The position numbers and the translations under genes are program-made. Under the pieces are notes generated by a model. That model saw only the letters and a list, made by a program, of their open reading frames with translations, did not search any database and was not told the origin of the DNA. Shown piece after piece: positions 1 to 8,070 of a stretch of 64,000 bases of DNA. Position 1 is the first letter of the stretch. Each line of letters starts with the position of its first letter. The DNA lies in NCBI RefSeq assembly GCF_020171725.1, contig NZ_JAIVAJ010000008.1:62001-126000 (forward strand). Direction: 5' to 3'. Origin of the DNA: Halobacillus litoralis. GTDB lineage: Bacteria > Bacillota > Bacilli > Bacillales > Halobacillaceae.

Positions 1-1
1 C

Positions 2-118
2 ATCGGGAACGGCACACCACTTGCTGCATCAGGCAATCCGAACCCTCTTTCCATTCAGTACACGCTGGATGAGTACTTGAAATTAATTGGAGATGCCGCT
101 GCGAAGTTAGATGAGTAG
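2..118 (+). CDS. Siderophore ABC transporter substrate-binding protein, C-terminal end only
   Basis: Frame 2 is open from the window edge to TAG at 116-118 and gives 38 residues ending in KLIGDAAAKLDE. The preceding text (GNPNPLSIQYTLDEYLKLIG) is what one expects at the end of a periplasmic-binding-fold iron-siderophore lipoprotein, and the next three genes are the matching permeases and ATPase. The stop overlaps the start of the first permease (ATG at 111), so translation is probably coupled. The signal peptide, lipobox and ligand site lie outside the window, so the ligand cannot be told. The assignment rests mainly on context. Confidence 0.7.
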   Translation: MGNGTPLAASGNPNPLSIQYTLDEYLKLIGDAAAKLDE

Positions 119-1151
119 TCTCGCTGAATTGAAAAAACAGCAAGTGAGCCCTCACGTACCGAAGTATTTCACTCCGGTACTTGTGGTGGGTGCAATCCTG
201 CTTATAATCAGTGTGGCCGCATCGCTCTCACTCGGTTCCCGTCCTGTCAGCTTACAAGAAATCATGAATGGATTATTTGCAGAAGGCACTGGTTCGTATG
301 GAGCGAATGTCGTGGAAAGCCGCATTCCCCGTACGGTTTTCAGCTTGATGTGCGGAGCGGCGCTCGGTGTGTCCGGCTCGCTTATGCAGGCGGTGACTCG
401 TAACCCGATCGCAGACCCAAGCATCCTCGGTGTCAATATGGGGGCGGCACTGTTCGTCGTTATCGGCATTGCTTTTTTTAACATCAGTACGGCTGGAGAA
501 TACATTTGGCTTGCCCTCGCCGGCGCATTGCTCACATCGATTCTCGTATTCGGCGTCGGGTCGATGGGGCGCGGTGGGGCCACGCCTCTGAAGCTGATCC
601 TGGCAGGTGCGGCTACGAGTGCGGCCCTTTCCTCACTCGTCATCGCCATCATGATTCCACGCTCGTACGTGATGGATCAGTTCAGGTTCTGGCAGGTAGG
701 CAGCGTTGGAGCGGCGGACTGGAGCTCTGTCCAGACCTTCAGCCCGTTTCTCGTCGTCGGATTGGTCATCGCCGTCCTGTCCGCTTCCGCCCTCAATGCC
801 ATGGCGTTAGGAGACGAACTCGCCACAGGCCTTGGGGTCAAAACAAGCACGCTGCGTCTGATCGCGGCCATTGCAGCCGTCTTACTTTGCGGAGCGGCGA
901 CAGCGTTAGCTGGACCGATCGGCTTCGTCGGGCTTCTTGCCACCCACGTTGTACGGCTCATTCTCGGCTCCAACCTCCGCTATCTCATTCCGATGTCCGC
1001 CCTTACAGGGGCCATCGTGTTGACGATATCGGACGTTTGCGGACGGTTGGTTGGTCGCCCTGGGGAGCTCGAAGTCGGGGTCGTCACGGCTTTTGTCGGC
1101 GCTCCGATTCTTATTATTCTAGCTATGAAAGCGAAAGTGCGTTCACTATGA
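111..1151 (+). CDS. FecCD-family iron-siderophore ABC permease, first subunit
   Basis: A 346-residue integral membrane protein of the FecCD/BtuC family, which forms half of the channel that passes ferric siderophore from the lipoprotein receptor across the membrane. After a short polar N-terminus the first membrane helix begins near residue 22. Family hallmarks are visible: SRIPRTVFSLMCGAALGVSG, followed by LMQAVTRNPIADPSILGVN, and later GPIGFVGLLATHVVRLILG, the segment that contacts the ATPase. Its ATG overlaps the end of the binding-protein gene, and its TGA overlaps the next permease start by 4 bases (ATGA). All four genes therefore look like one coupled operon. Iron control by Fur is usual for such operons, but the promoter is outside the window. 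Confidence 0.93.
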   Translation: MSSLAELKKQQVSPHVPKYFTPVLVVGAILLIISVAASLSLGSRPVSLQEIMNGLFAEGTGSYGANVVESRIPRTVFSLMCGAALGVSGSLMQAVTRNPIADPSILGVNMGAALFVVIGIAFFNISTAGEYIWLALAGALLTSILVFGVGSMGRGGATPLKLILAGAATSAALSSLVIAIMIPRSYVMDQFRFWQVGSVGAADWSSVQTFSPFLVVGLVIAVLSASALNAMALGDELATGLGVKTSTLRLIAAIAAVLLCGAATALAGPIGFVGLLATHVVRLILGSNLRYLIPMSALTGAIVLTISDVCGRLVGRPGELEVGVVTAFVGAPILIILAMKAKVRSL

Positions 1152-2185
1152 AAACTCAAACTATTGAATTTATACAATCCGGAAGACGTCAACGACAACA
1201 AAGGTGGCTGCTCGTCACCGGCATCATGGGCCTGCTCGCCTTTGTGCTGATGGGAGCGATGCTGTTACTCGGAAATACCATCTATCCAGTTCAGGATGTC
1301 GTCCGTGTTCTTTTAGGCGAACACGTCAGTGGTGCTTCATTCACCATCGGAACACTCCGGCTCCCGCGGATGCTCTCAGGCGTTCTCGCAGGATTCGCAT
1401 TCGGTCTTGCCGGGAACACCTTCCAGACGATGCTGCGCAACCCGCTAGCAAACCCGAACGTCATCGGCATTACGTCTGGATCAAGCGCAGCGGCAGTGTT
1501 CTGCATCATCATCCTGCAGGCGAGTAACGCTGTCGTTTCAATCGCTTCGATCATCGGCGGTCTCGTCACGGTGCTCCTGCTCTATCTATTTTCCCGTTCA
1601 AAAGGGTCCTCGTTTTCCATCGGACGGATCATTCTTGTCGGTATCGGGATTCAGGCGATGCTCAATGCCACCGTCTCGTATCTGCTTCTGATTGGAGCAG
1701 AGCAGGACATCCCCGCCGCTCTCAGATGGCTGAGTGGAAGCTTGAACGGCATCCAAATGCACGAGATCGGTCCCCTTTTCTGGGCCGTACTCCTTTGTGC
1801 ACCCATCCTGATTCTTTTTGGAAAACAATTAAGTATTCTCGAGCTCGGGGAACAGTCCGCCACATCACTCGGTGTCCGAACGGATCAAGTGAGAATGGCA
1901 TTGATCTTGAGCGCAGTCGGCATGATTGCCTTGGCAACAGCTACGACAGGACCCATCGCGTTCGTTGCGTTTTTAGCAGGTCCGATTGCGAAAAGACTGG
2001 TCGGGCCGGGACTCTCAAACGTCATTCCGTCCGGACTCGTCGGCATCAACCTTGTGCTCGCAGCAGACTTGATTGGGCAATTCGCCTTTGACGTCCGCTA
2101 TCCGGTCGGCATCATCACCGGCATCATCGGGGCCCCTTATCTCATTTACCTGCTCATTCGAATGAACCAAAAAGGAGACTTGTAA
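1148..2185 (+). CDS. FecCD-family iron-siderophore ABC permease, second subunit
   Basis: A 345-residue FecCD/BtuC-type permease that probably heterodimerises with the product of 111-1151. The ATG at 1148 was chosen because it forms an ATGA overlap with the upstream stop. The frame stays open upstream to 506, but that part lies wholly inside the first permease and encodes a hydrophilic Arg-rich sequence. Family motifs are present: LRLPRMLSGVLAGFAFGLAG, NTFQTMLRNPLANPNVIGI and GPIAFVAFLAGPIAKRLVG. The C-terminus (YLLIRMNQKGDL) is typical. The stop TAA shares its last base with the ATPase ATG. Confidence 0.93.
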   Translation: MKTQTIEFIQSGRRQRQQRWLLVTGIMGLLAFVLMGAMLLLGNTIYPVQDVVRVLLGEHVSGASFTIGTLRLPRMLSGVLAGFAFGLAGNTFQTMLRNPLANPNVIGITSGSSAAAVFCIIILQASNAVVSIASIIGGLVTVLLLYLFSRSKGSSFSIGRIILVGIGIQAMLNATVSYLLLIGAEQDIPAALRWLSGSLNGIQMHEIGPLFWAVLLCAPILILFGKQLSILELGEQSATSLGVRTDQVRMALILSAVGMIALATATTGPIAFVAFLAGPIAKRLVGPGLSNVIPSGLVGINLVLAADLIGQFAFDVRYPVGIITGIIGAPYLIYLLIRMNQKGDL

Positions 2186-3006
2186 TGAAACCGACTCATC
2201 ACTTTCAAGCGGAACACCTCGTCGCAGGGTACGACCAGAAAAAAGTTCTCAATGACATCAGCCTTGAAATTCCAAGCAACAAAATCAGCGTAATCATCGG
2301 CGCCAACGCCTGCGGAAAGTCGACACTGCTGAAAACGATGGCCCGGTTGATCAAGCCCACTTCAGGCGGCATTACATTGGATGGTCAATCGCTGGACCGT
2401 ATCCCGTCCAAACAGCTGGCCCGTGTCCTTGGTCTTCTCCCTCAGTCGCCGATTGTACCCGAAGGCATTACCGTTTCAGACCTCGTCGGACGAGGTCGTT
2501 TTCCTCACCAGTCGATGTTCAGCGGCTGGTCGAAGAAGGATTATGAGGCCGTGGCGGAAGCGATGGAAATCATGAATGTGACCGAGCTTGCCAACCATCA
2601 CATTGACGAGCTCTCCGGGGGACAGCGCCAGCGGGTGTGGATTGCCATGGCACTCGCCCAGCAAACCGATATTCTTTTTCTCGATGAACCGACGACCTTC
2701 CTTGACATCACCTATCAAGTGGAGATTCTCGATCTTCTCACTGATTTGAATGAGAAATACGGCACGACGATCGTCATGGTCCTTCACGACATCAACTTGT
2801 CAGCCCGCTATGCCGATCATATCTTCGCCCTCCGTCAAGGCGAACTCATCTCAGAGGGAGCGCCTTCTGACGTGATTACGAGCGAGTTGATTCATGACAT
2901 CTTCGGCCTTCACTCCACCGTGATTGAAGATCCGGTCTCGGGATCTCCTTCTGTCATCCCGATCGGACGCCATCACGTGCGGCAGAAGGAAGCGGTATGG
3001 TCCTAG
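2185..3006 (+). CDS. Iron-siderophore ABC transporter ATP-binding protein (FecE/FhuC type)
   Basis: A 273-residue ATPase that powers the importer encoded by the two upstream permeases. Visible motifs are Walker A GANACGKST (residues about 38-46), Q-loop LLPQSP, signature LSGGQRQR, Walker B ILFLDEPTT and switch His in VLHDINLSARY. Walker A reads GANACGKST where FhuC-like proteins usually have GPNGCGKST; the Lys, Ser and Thr that bind nucleotide are kept. The start overlaps the preceding stop (TAATG). A strong terminator follows 8 bases after the stop, so this is the last gene of the operon. Confidence 0.95.
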   Translation: MKPTHHFQAEHLVAGYDQKKVLNDISLEIPSNKISVIIGANACGKSTLLKTMARLIKPTSGGITLDGQSLDRIPSKQLARVLGLLPQSPIVPEGITVSDLVGRGRFPHQSMFSGWSKKDYEAVAEAMEIMNVTELANHHIDELSGGQRQRVWIAMALAQQTDILFLDEPTTFLDITYQVEILDLLTDLNEKYGTTIVMVLHDINLSARYADHIFALRQGELISEGAPSDVITSELIHDIFGLHSTVIEDPVSGSPSVIPIGRHHVRQKEAVWS

Positions 3007-3013
3007 TCATAGG

Positions 3014-3048
3014 AAAGCCCTCCTGAGACTCTCGGGAGGGCTTTTTTT
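3014..3048 (+). terminator. Rho-independent terminator of the siderophore operon
   Basis: AAAGCCCTCC and GGAGGGCTTT form a stem of about ten base pairs around a loop of about ten bases, followed by a run of T. It lies directly after the ATPase stop and its end touches the stop of the convergent CPBP gene. Confidence 0.92.
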
Positions 3049-3748
3049 ACAAGATCAGCATCACGAACTGCATCGTAACGTGGGTCATCATATGGGCAGC
3101 TATGCTGAACACGAGTCCGTAACGCCAGAAGAGGTAACCATAAACGATGCCTCCAATTCCATTCAAGAGAAGAGCTCGGATGGTGACGACCGGCGAGAGT
3201 TCACCGAACAACATGATATTCGCCGGGAAATGACCGACCGCGAACAAGAGCGCCGTGATTGATATCGCAACCCAATATGCCCCGTCAGACAAGTCTTTGC
3301 GCTTTCGAATTTTAGTCAAAATGAAAATGATGAGTGACATGAGAAAGAACCGCATCATCACTTCCTCTACGACTCCTCCGTAAAAGAGCCCCATGAGTAA
3401 CGCTTGGAAGGAAAACGACGAAGAAAGACCCTCGAGCTCGGGAATCAGAGCGGTAAACAAGAGACGATCTGACCCTTGTAAAATCAACCCAACGACAATA
3501 CCACTGATCAGCGCTGCTTTCCACCCGCTTTTTTTCCATAGCGAAAGTTCCGTACGCTTCACAAGCGACCAGCCCGCTAAGCTTAGTAGAAACGTCAGAA
3601 CTCCGGTTTGGATCGTCAAGGCTATGACAAGGACAGAAGGATCCGGAACAGGGACGGGCGGATTCGCGGCAGTATTCAATCCAACCAGATAACCCCCCAT
3701 GATTCCGACTAATGTGAACAAACTGATGATCGTCCATTTATTTTTCAC
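3047..3748 (-). CDS. CPBP-family intramembrane metalloprotease
   Basis: A 233-residue polytopic protein of the CPBP (CAAX protease and bacteriocin-processing/immunity) family. The three family motifs can be seen: EEVMMR (EExxxR), FAVGH (FxxxH) and a C-terminal HMMTH block in the last helix. GTG at 3748 is the chosen start because AGAGGAG lies 8-9 bases upstream; the frame stays open to 3952, but that extension is hydrophilic and lies inside the upstream regulator gene. The first 11 bases overlap the end of that regulator, so the two are probably co-transcribed and coupled. The substrate is unknown; in Gram-positives these proteins are often linked to immunity or membrane stress. Confidence 0.85.
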   Translation of the reverse strand: MKNKWTIISLFTLVGIMGGYLVGLNTAANPPVPVPDPSVLVIALTIQTGVLTFLLSLAGWSLVKRTELSLWKKSGWKAALISGIVVGLILQGSDRLLFTALIPELEGLSSSFSFQALLMGLFYGGVVEEVMMRFFLMSLIIFILTKIRKRKDLSDGAYWVAISITALLFAVGHFPANIMLFGELSPVVTIRALLLNGIGGIVYGYLFWRYGLVFSIAAHMMTHVTMQFVMLIL

Positions 3749-4286
3749 GATGATCTCCTCTTTCCTTTTTTTCTGGGACAAGAATCGTCGATAAGGAAAC
3801 TCTGCGTCGATCCACTGAAGCTTTATTCTGTGCATAAGAATGGAGAAGGTTGTTAATGTCCTTTTGTAACTGTGTGGACTCTTCGTCAGAAACGTAAAGG
3901 TCCAGCTGATTGTAGCCAAACAAGTCCTCCCCCATACGCGTCTCGCCCTCAAGATAAGCTTCCATATCCCTCATAATGATCGCCATGTACATCATGAACA
4001 TTTCCATATGCTCATCCGTAGTCAGCTTCTCCGCTTCCTCTGCTGAAAAGTGGGCGGCGTCTTTCTCGATCGAATACGTTTTCTCTACCGCTCCTCTGAC
4101 CTGCCTTTCCTCAATCACATTGATAATGTCGTTCTCACTCAATGCCTGCAGATGACGGTACAGCGTCGCCTGTGGAATCTCCTTCAACGATTCTCGTAAA
4201 TCCTGCACCGTAGCGGGACCTCGCGCAAGGCATTGGATGATTTTCATTCGAACAGGATGCAGGATCATATCAGCTTTTGAATTCAT
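3738..4286 (-). CDS. Winged-helix (ArsR/HTH_20-like) transcriptional regulator
   Basis: A 182-residue protein with an N-terminal winged helix: DMILHPVRMKIIQCLARGPATV is followed by LRESLKEIPQATLYRHLQAL, the recognition helix, and then a wing. Residues from about 85 on form an acidic, Met-rich helical domain (EHMEMFMMYMAIIMRDMEAYL) likely used for dimerisation or ligand binding. AAAGGAG lies 9 bases before the ATG. It is the first gene of a pair with the CPBP protease, and a perfect inverted repeat sits just upstream (4308-4329), which suggests autoregulation. The ligand is not predictable. Confidence 0.85.
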   Translation of the reverse strand: MNSKADMILHPVRMKIIQCLARGPATVQDLRESLKEIPQATLYRHLQALSENDIINVIEERQVRGAVEKTYSIEKDAAHFSAEEAEKLTTDEHMEMFMMYMAIIMRDMEAYLEGETRMGEDLFGYNQLDLYVSDEESTQLQKDINNLLHSYAQNKASVDRRRVSLSTILVPEKKERGDHREK

Positions 4287-4307
4287 AGTTGTGGTCTCCT
4301 TTTGTTA

Positions 4308-4329
4308 TTGTTATCAATAATGATAACAA
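4308..4329. promoter_or_regulatory. Perfect inverted repeat, probable operator of the 3738-4286 regulator
   Basis: TTGTTATCA-ATAA-TGATAACAA, two 9-base arms around 4 bases, located 22-43 bases upstream of the regulator start and just 5' of its ribosome site. The position suits repression at the transcription start. It resembles a Fur box only loosely. Confidence 0.6.
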
Positions 4330-4499
4330 TAGGGTGGCTGAATTTCTACTCGTAAATTGTAGAGTATGAAAAATGGGGATCCTGCCTGTCCAGGATATGG
4401 CACGGTTGACGAAACGGCCATTAAGGATTCGAACGCAATCATTGAAATGATTTTTGAAGGGCAGTGGAAGTTGTTCACGCCTTAATTCGGATTGGTATG

Positions 4500-4536
4500 A
4501 AAAAAGCATGATACCCATCAGGAATCATGCTTTTTT
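4500..4536 (-). terminator. Terminator for the 4568-4804 gene
   Basis: AAAAAGCATGAT and ATCATGCTTTTTT form a 12-bp stem with an 11-base loop. It has T runs on both strands, so it can serve both directions. The 4330-4499 stretch to its left holds no convincing gene. Confidence 0.85.
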
Positions 4537-4567
4537 ACATAAATCCATCTCCTCAACTCTTGTGTCC

Positions 4568-4804
4568 TCAAACAGCTGTAAACCCTTGGTAAGAGATATA
4601 GAGGATAAACATACCAATGGCAAATAAGGAATATCCTAAGTAAGAATTCGTTATTCTCTTGAACTCCTTAACCCCAAGAATGAACATCTGAACCCCGAGA
4701 AGCAGCATTAGATAGGGCATAACCTCCTTGGCATCTTGGACCATGAGGACATAAATGGCTAAAGCAAGGATAGCAACTGAAGATACTGCCATCACAAATT
4801 TCAC
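4568..4804 (-). CDS. Small three-helix membrane protein (DUF3953/YczI-like)
   Basis: A 78-residue protein made almost entirely of three hydrophobic segments (about residues 3-22, 27-45 and 56-74), separated by short polar turns including KEFKRITNSYLG. The pattern of a Met-rich second helix followed by G-VKEFKR resembles DUF3953 (YczI-type) proteins of Bacillus, but this is recognition by eye. GTG at 4804 was chosen because a strong GAGGAGGGG site lies 8 bases upstream. A second tiny membrane gene (4831-5001) ends 26 bases upstream, so the two may be co-transcribed. Confidence 0.6.
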   Translation of the reverse strand: MKFVMAVSSVAILALAIYVLMVQDAKEVMPYLMLLLGVQMFILGVKEFKRITNSYLGYSLFAIGMFILYISYQGFTAV

Positions 4805-4830
4805 GACAACACCCCTCCTCTAGAACCAAC

Positions 4831-5001
4831 TCAACGACTTCGCTGTCTGTGATTCTTTTTTGTCGTATAAACCACTCCCTCTATGACAGCAAGGACAACG
4901 ATACTGAGAACGAATAATAAAACCTGATCCCACACCAACAACAAAGACAACGCAACTACCAACAGCAAACTCCTGATCAATTGCTTATGTAACAGCCACA
5001 T
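4831..5001 (-). CDS. Short membrane peptide of 56 residues
   Basis: An ATG at 5001 preceded by GGAAAGGTG opens a 56-codon frame ending in TGA. The product starts MWLLHKQLIRSLLLVVALS, continues with a second hydrophobic stretch (VLLFVLSIVVLAVIEGV) and ends in a basic tail (KKNHRQRSR). Two helices with a positive cytoplasmic end follow the positive-inside rule. It lies between the GNAT gene and the DUF3953-like gene on the same strand with short gaps. No function is recognised. Confidence 0.6.
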   Translation of the reverse strand: MWLLHKQLIRSLLLVVALSLLLVWDQVLLFVLSIVVLAVIEGVVYTTKKNHRQRSR

Positions 5002-5024
5002 AGAAACACCTTTCCCTTACATCC

Positions 5025-5525
5025 TTATTCACAGCAAACCTCTCCTTCATCCTTCAACGTAATCTCCATTTTCCTGCTCTTGGTCGTCATCCCAAGCGAC
5101 TCGTAAAACGAGATGGCAGAGGTATTCTTCTCAGACACGCCGAGCTCCACGCTGTCCACTTCAAGACCCCTCGCCTTATCGAAGACATATTGCGTCAGCT
5201 TCCTTCCAATGCCACGGCTTCGATGGGTTTCAGCGACGCACAAGCTGTTGATCAGCAGTATTTTCCTCGCTTTAACAAAAGAGTTTTCTGCTACCTCCTC
5301 TTCCTTCGTCACGATAACACCTGCTAGTTCGCGATCCACGACAGCGACGAAAATATGCTGCCTGGAATCTTTCAATTGGTTTTCGAAGAATTCCTGCTCG
5401 ACGGGAATGGGGTTCTCTTTGTACAAGTCCGGCCTGACCGAAACGTGAAATTCGTGAACCTGCCGGAATAAAGGAAGCAGTTCTTCATAATCTTTCTTTT
5501 CCGCAGAGCGAATATGTATCTTCAT
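5025..5525 (-). CDS. GNAT-family N-acetyltransferase
   Basis: A 166-residue acetyltransferase of the GNAT fold, which moves an acetyl group from acetyl-CoA to an amine. The acetyl-CoA binding motif A is clear: LLINSLCVAETHRSRGIGRKL, with R/Q-x-x-G-x-G/A as HRSRGIGRKL, followed by motif B near SAISFYESLGMTTKSRKMEI. The ATG at 5525 is preferred over TTG at 5543 because the AAGGAGGAA site lies at the right distance from it. The substrate cannot be inferred from sequence or neighbours. Confidence 0.88.
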   Translation of the reverse strand: MKIHIRSAEKKDYEELLPLFRQVHEFHVSVRPDLYKENPIPVEQEFFENQLKDSRQHIFVAVVDRELAGVIVTKEEEVAENSFVKARKILLINSLCVAETHRSRGIGRKLTQYVFDKARGLEVDSVELGVSEKNTSAISFYESLGMTTKSRKMEITLKDEGEVCCE

Positions 5526-5567
5526 TTTCTCTTCCTCCTTCAAACATATCTCTATCTTACACTTTCA

Positions 5568-5831
5568 TTATTTTTGTGAAAGAATTCGTTCGATTTTATC
5601 TTTGATAGACCTGTTGTTCGTAAATAGGAGATAGTTTTGCTTCGTTGTTTTGATGAGGATTCTCTCTGTTGTCGCATAGGGAAAACCAATGCGCATGGCG
5701 GTTTTCTCTTCACCACCATACGTTTCATCGAGTGTGACCGCCGTGATTTCATCCTTTGGAATCTCGACTTTGCTAAGCTGCCATGAGATGACGACAGTGT
5801 CACCGTTCTCTTTCACTTTCAAACCGAACAT
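5568..5831 (-). CDS. SunI/YnzG-like single PH-domain protein
   Basis: An 87-residue protein that recalls the sublancin immunity protein SunI and its paralogue YnzG of Bacillus subtilis: [17 protein letters not shown], then [16 protein letters not shown] and NYLLFTNN are the shared landmarks of this small bacterial PH fold. The ATG at 5831 gives the usual N-terminus [11 protein letters not shown] and has GGAGG 7 bases upstream; the longer frame to 5939 adds a basic extension without homology. No lantibiotic or glycocin precursor was seen nearby, so an immunity role is not supported by context. Confidence 0.7.
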   Translation of the reverse strand: MFGLKVKENGDTVVISWQLSKVEIPKDEITAVTLDETYGGEEKTAMRIGFPYATTERILIKTTKQNYLLFTNNRSIKDKIERILSQK

Positions 5832-6002
5832 ACCCATCCCTCCAAAGTAGATTTCTATCATGTATTTACGTTTTCGACTGGACTTTTGTTTCAGCTGAAT
5901 TTTTATTTTTCCAAATCCTTCTTGTTTTCCTAAGTACATCGTATTACAATGTAATCACCATTAAATTCCAGTAAAGTGCGTTTATATGGGGGGATAAGAA
6001 TC

Positions 6003-6887
6003 ATGGATCGATTAGAGAAGCATGTAGAACACATTCTTAATCAAACACAAAGCAATCAGGCAGAGCGCGAGGAGATGAAAGAGGATTTTCTTTCACACTT
6101 GTATGCTTTGAAAAAGAAATACGAAGAAGAAGGCTTCGAGTCTGAGGTGGCTGAGCGGAAAGCGATCGAGGACTTCGGGGAGGCGGACTCCGTCGGCAAC
6201 GAAATGCAGGAGACGATGTACCCTTACCAGCGCGGCTTATTATATGTGATCGGCCTTGCCACCATTGCCCTCGGCGTTTTTCTTCACTTTGCGCTTCTGA
6301 ACGTCTTCGGTGAGCCGTCGTTCGGCTGGCTGGCGATACAGCTTGTAGTCGGAACACTCGTCACGCTTACCGCCATGAACATCTCTTTACTCGGCAAATA
6401 TTATTGGTCGGTCAACGTGCTCGTCTTCCTCACAGCAGGATGGAATGGGTTCAACGCCTTTGTCGTCACCCAATTTCCGCAGGTGCAGATGATTCTTTTT
6501 ACCATCTACATCGCTGTCCTGATCGGGCTGTGTCTCGTATTCGTGATCCGCAATTCGTACGTTTACTCGCTTCAAGAATCAAATGACCGCAGCACTCGTC
6601 GGTTGAAAAAAGTGAGTTATATCGTCAACATCCTTGCCGGTGCGTTAATATGCGGCGTTGCCTTGTTCTTTGCGTATGGGTTCATTGTGATGGTGGGGAT
6701 CAACTTCTTTGTTCTAATTCCGATCGGCATCTTCATCGGATGGCTACTGTTCTACAAATACTTGATGGAGCTTACGTCACAAAAACCTGTCGCTGCTATG
6801 GTGCCGGGGCTGATTGTGATTGCACTGATCACAGCGTTCACGGTCACGCCATGGGTGCTGCAGACTCGTGTTCATCTTTTCCTATAG
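6003..6887 (+). CDS. Membrane protein with N-terminal permease-prefix/HAAS-like domain
   Basis: A 294-residue protein. Residues 1-75 are a charged helical domain (MDRLEKHVEHIL ... EREEMKEDFLSHL ... AIEDFGEADSVGNEM) with the pattern of the permease-prefix/HAAS domain found in front of Bacillus membrane proteins. Six or more hydrophobic segments follow from about residue 80. ATG at 6003 was taken because GGGGGGA precedes it; the frame continues upstream to 5976 without a ribosome site. Proteins with this prefix are often regulated by PadR-type proteins, but none lies beside it. Function unknown. Confidence 0.75.
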   Translation: MDRLEKHVEHILNQTQSNQAEREEMKEDFLSHLYALKKKYEEEGFESEVAERKAIEDFGEADSVGNEMQETMYPYQRGLLYVIGLATIALGVFLHFALLNVFGEPSFGWLAIQLVVGTLVTLTAMNISLLGKYYWSVNVLVFLTAGWNGFNAFVVTQFPQVQMILFTIYIAVLIGLCLVFVIRNSYVYSLQESNDRSTRRLKKVSYIVNILAGALICGVALFFAYGFIVMVGINFFVLIPIGIFIGWLLFYKYLMELTSQKPVAAMVPGLIVIALITAFTVTPWVLQTRVHLFL

Positions 6888-7055
6888 AAGCGACCTTATA
6901 ATCTATCGAAATGCGTGGAGGAAGGGGCCGAACTACAATCAGCGGAAATTAAATCCGTTGATTACAGATAGAGAGTCATTGATTCAGAGTGAACATCCTG
7001 CATTGTGCTGGACTATCCTTTATAGTTAAGGGAGAAAGTTCTGGGAGGTATTGCT

Positions 7056-7433
7056 ATGATTACTGCATGGATTGGAAGCATTTCTCTTTTGTTCGTAGCT
7101 GTTTTATATATCTTATTAGCTTTCGGTTTACCCTATGGCGACTTTGCCATGGGCGGAAAATATACAGTTATGCCTGTATCCTTACGCATAGCGTGTTCGA
7201 TTTCTGTATTGATTCAAGTGGCAGCCATGATCTTTCTATTACAAACGGGGCAGATTGTTTCAATAAGTTTTATAGCTCCTATCGCAAGAGAAGTCTGCTA
7301 CGTTTTCGCTGTGTACTTGTTCTTCAATACGGTTATGAACTTCTTCTCCAGAAGTAAGAAGGAGAAGCTCGTCATGACGCCTTTATCCTTGCTCACAGCC
7401 ATCTGCTTCTTGATTACTGCATTGAATGGATAG
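7056..7433 (+). CDS. Four-helix conserved membrane protein, unknown function
   Basis: A 125-residue hydrophobic protein with about four membrane segments: ITAWIGSISLLFVAVLYILL, SLRIACSISVLIQVAAMIFLL, VCYVFAVYLFFNTVMNFF and LLTAICFLITALNG. A charged loop SRSKKEKL lies before the last helix. GGGAGG sits 7 bases before the ATG. The gene stands alone between the prefix-domain membrane protein (168 bases upstream, nothing seen in the gap) and the convergent gene at 7477. No family is recognised with confidence. Confidence 0.7.
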   Translation: MITAWIGSISLLFVAVLYILLAFGLPYGDFAMGGKYTVMPVSLRIACSISVLIQVAAMIFLLQTGQIVSISFIAPIAREVCYVFAVYLFFNTVMNFFSRSKKEKLVMTPLSLLTAICFLITALNG

Positions 7434-7476
7434 TCGATATGGGGACCCAGGACCATACACCTTAACTTGAAGTGGG

Positions 7477-8013
7477 CTAAGCATTCTCCCTCTTCGGAAA
7501 AACGGTGTAACTGAAGCTGATCAAGAAATCCACCACAATGATAATCGACCAAAGCCTAAGCGTCCCCCATAACTCTTCCGTCTGCTGCGGATCCTGGATC
7601 ATAAGAATGATGATTCCCATCAAGCCCCCACCTATCATCCAGGTGAGCAGATGTCGATACCATCCTGCCCTTTCCTCCTGCGCCCGCTCAGCTCCATACT
7701 TCTTCTCTTTCACAGGCTTTTCCCCGCCGGAAACCCGGTAGTAAAACTGTCGGTCGGCCCATTTGATCATCCTGTGCCCATAGACAACGCTGACCCCGAT
7801 GTAGATCGCCGCCAGAGAGTGCAGAACCGACGCTTCGGCACCATTTCTCAAGTCGATGACCGTTGCAACAAGTAGAACGACATCTACCACAGGCGTACAA
7901 ATCAACAGAAACGCGCCGAGCTTCCTTTTTTTCAAAATATACCTTGAGAACAGCCCCGCCAGAACAAACACCCAGAACCCGATCTCACAGGCAATAATCA
8001 ACCACCCAATCAT
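7477..8013 (-). CDS. Integral membrane protein (YmcC-like), TetR-controlled
   Basis: A 178-residue protein with three N-terminal membrane segments (residues about 3-22, 32-52 and 64-82), a charged cytoplasmic stretch (GGEKPVKEKKYGAERAQEERAG) and two C-terminal segments. The start MIGWLIIACEIGFWVFVLAGL and the layout recall Bacillus YmcC, an uncharacterised membrane protein; this is a soft match. It is divergent from a TetR regulator, and two copies of a 16-bp operator-like sequence fill the 83-base gap, so it is the likely target of that regulator. Confidence 0.75.
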   Translation of the reverse strand: MIGWLIIACEIGFWVFVLAGLFSRYILKKRKLGAFLLICTPVVDVVLLVATVIDLRNGAEASVLHSLAAIYIGVSVVYGHRMIKWADRQFYYRVSGGEKPVKEKKYGAERAQEERAGWYRHLLTWMIGGGLMGIIILMIQDPQQTEELWGTLRLWSIIIVVDFLISFSYTVFPKRENA

Positions 8014-8028
8014 TCTGCCACCCCTTTT

Positions 8029-8044
8029 TAGTACAACTGTGTTA
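8029..8044. promoter_or_regulatory. Operator copy 1 for the 8097-8687 TetR regulator
   Basis: TAGTACAACTGTGTTA, a degenerate palindrome of the form TArNACA-nn-TGTnTTA. It lies 16 bases before the start of the 7477-8013 gene. A second copy lies exactly 42 bases away. Confidence 0.6.
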
Positions 8045-8070
8045 TAAAAACAATAGCAGATTAAATTTTA

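Noticed and set aside
506..1147. Upstream extension of the second siderophore permease frame
   Set aside because: It lies in another frame of the first permease, is Arg-rich and has no permease homology; the ATGA overlap start at 1148 fits the family.
3749..3952. Upstream extension of the CPBP protease frame
   Set aside because: It lies inside the regulator gene, is hydrophilic and unlike the family; GTG 3748 has a strong ribosome site.
4308..4329. Fur box upstream of the winged-helix regulator
   Set aside because: Only loosely like GATAATGATTATCATTATC and offset in symmetry; an operator for the adjacent regulator explains the perfect palindrome better.
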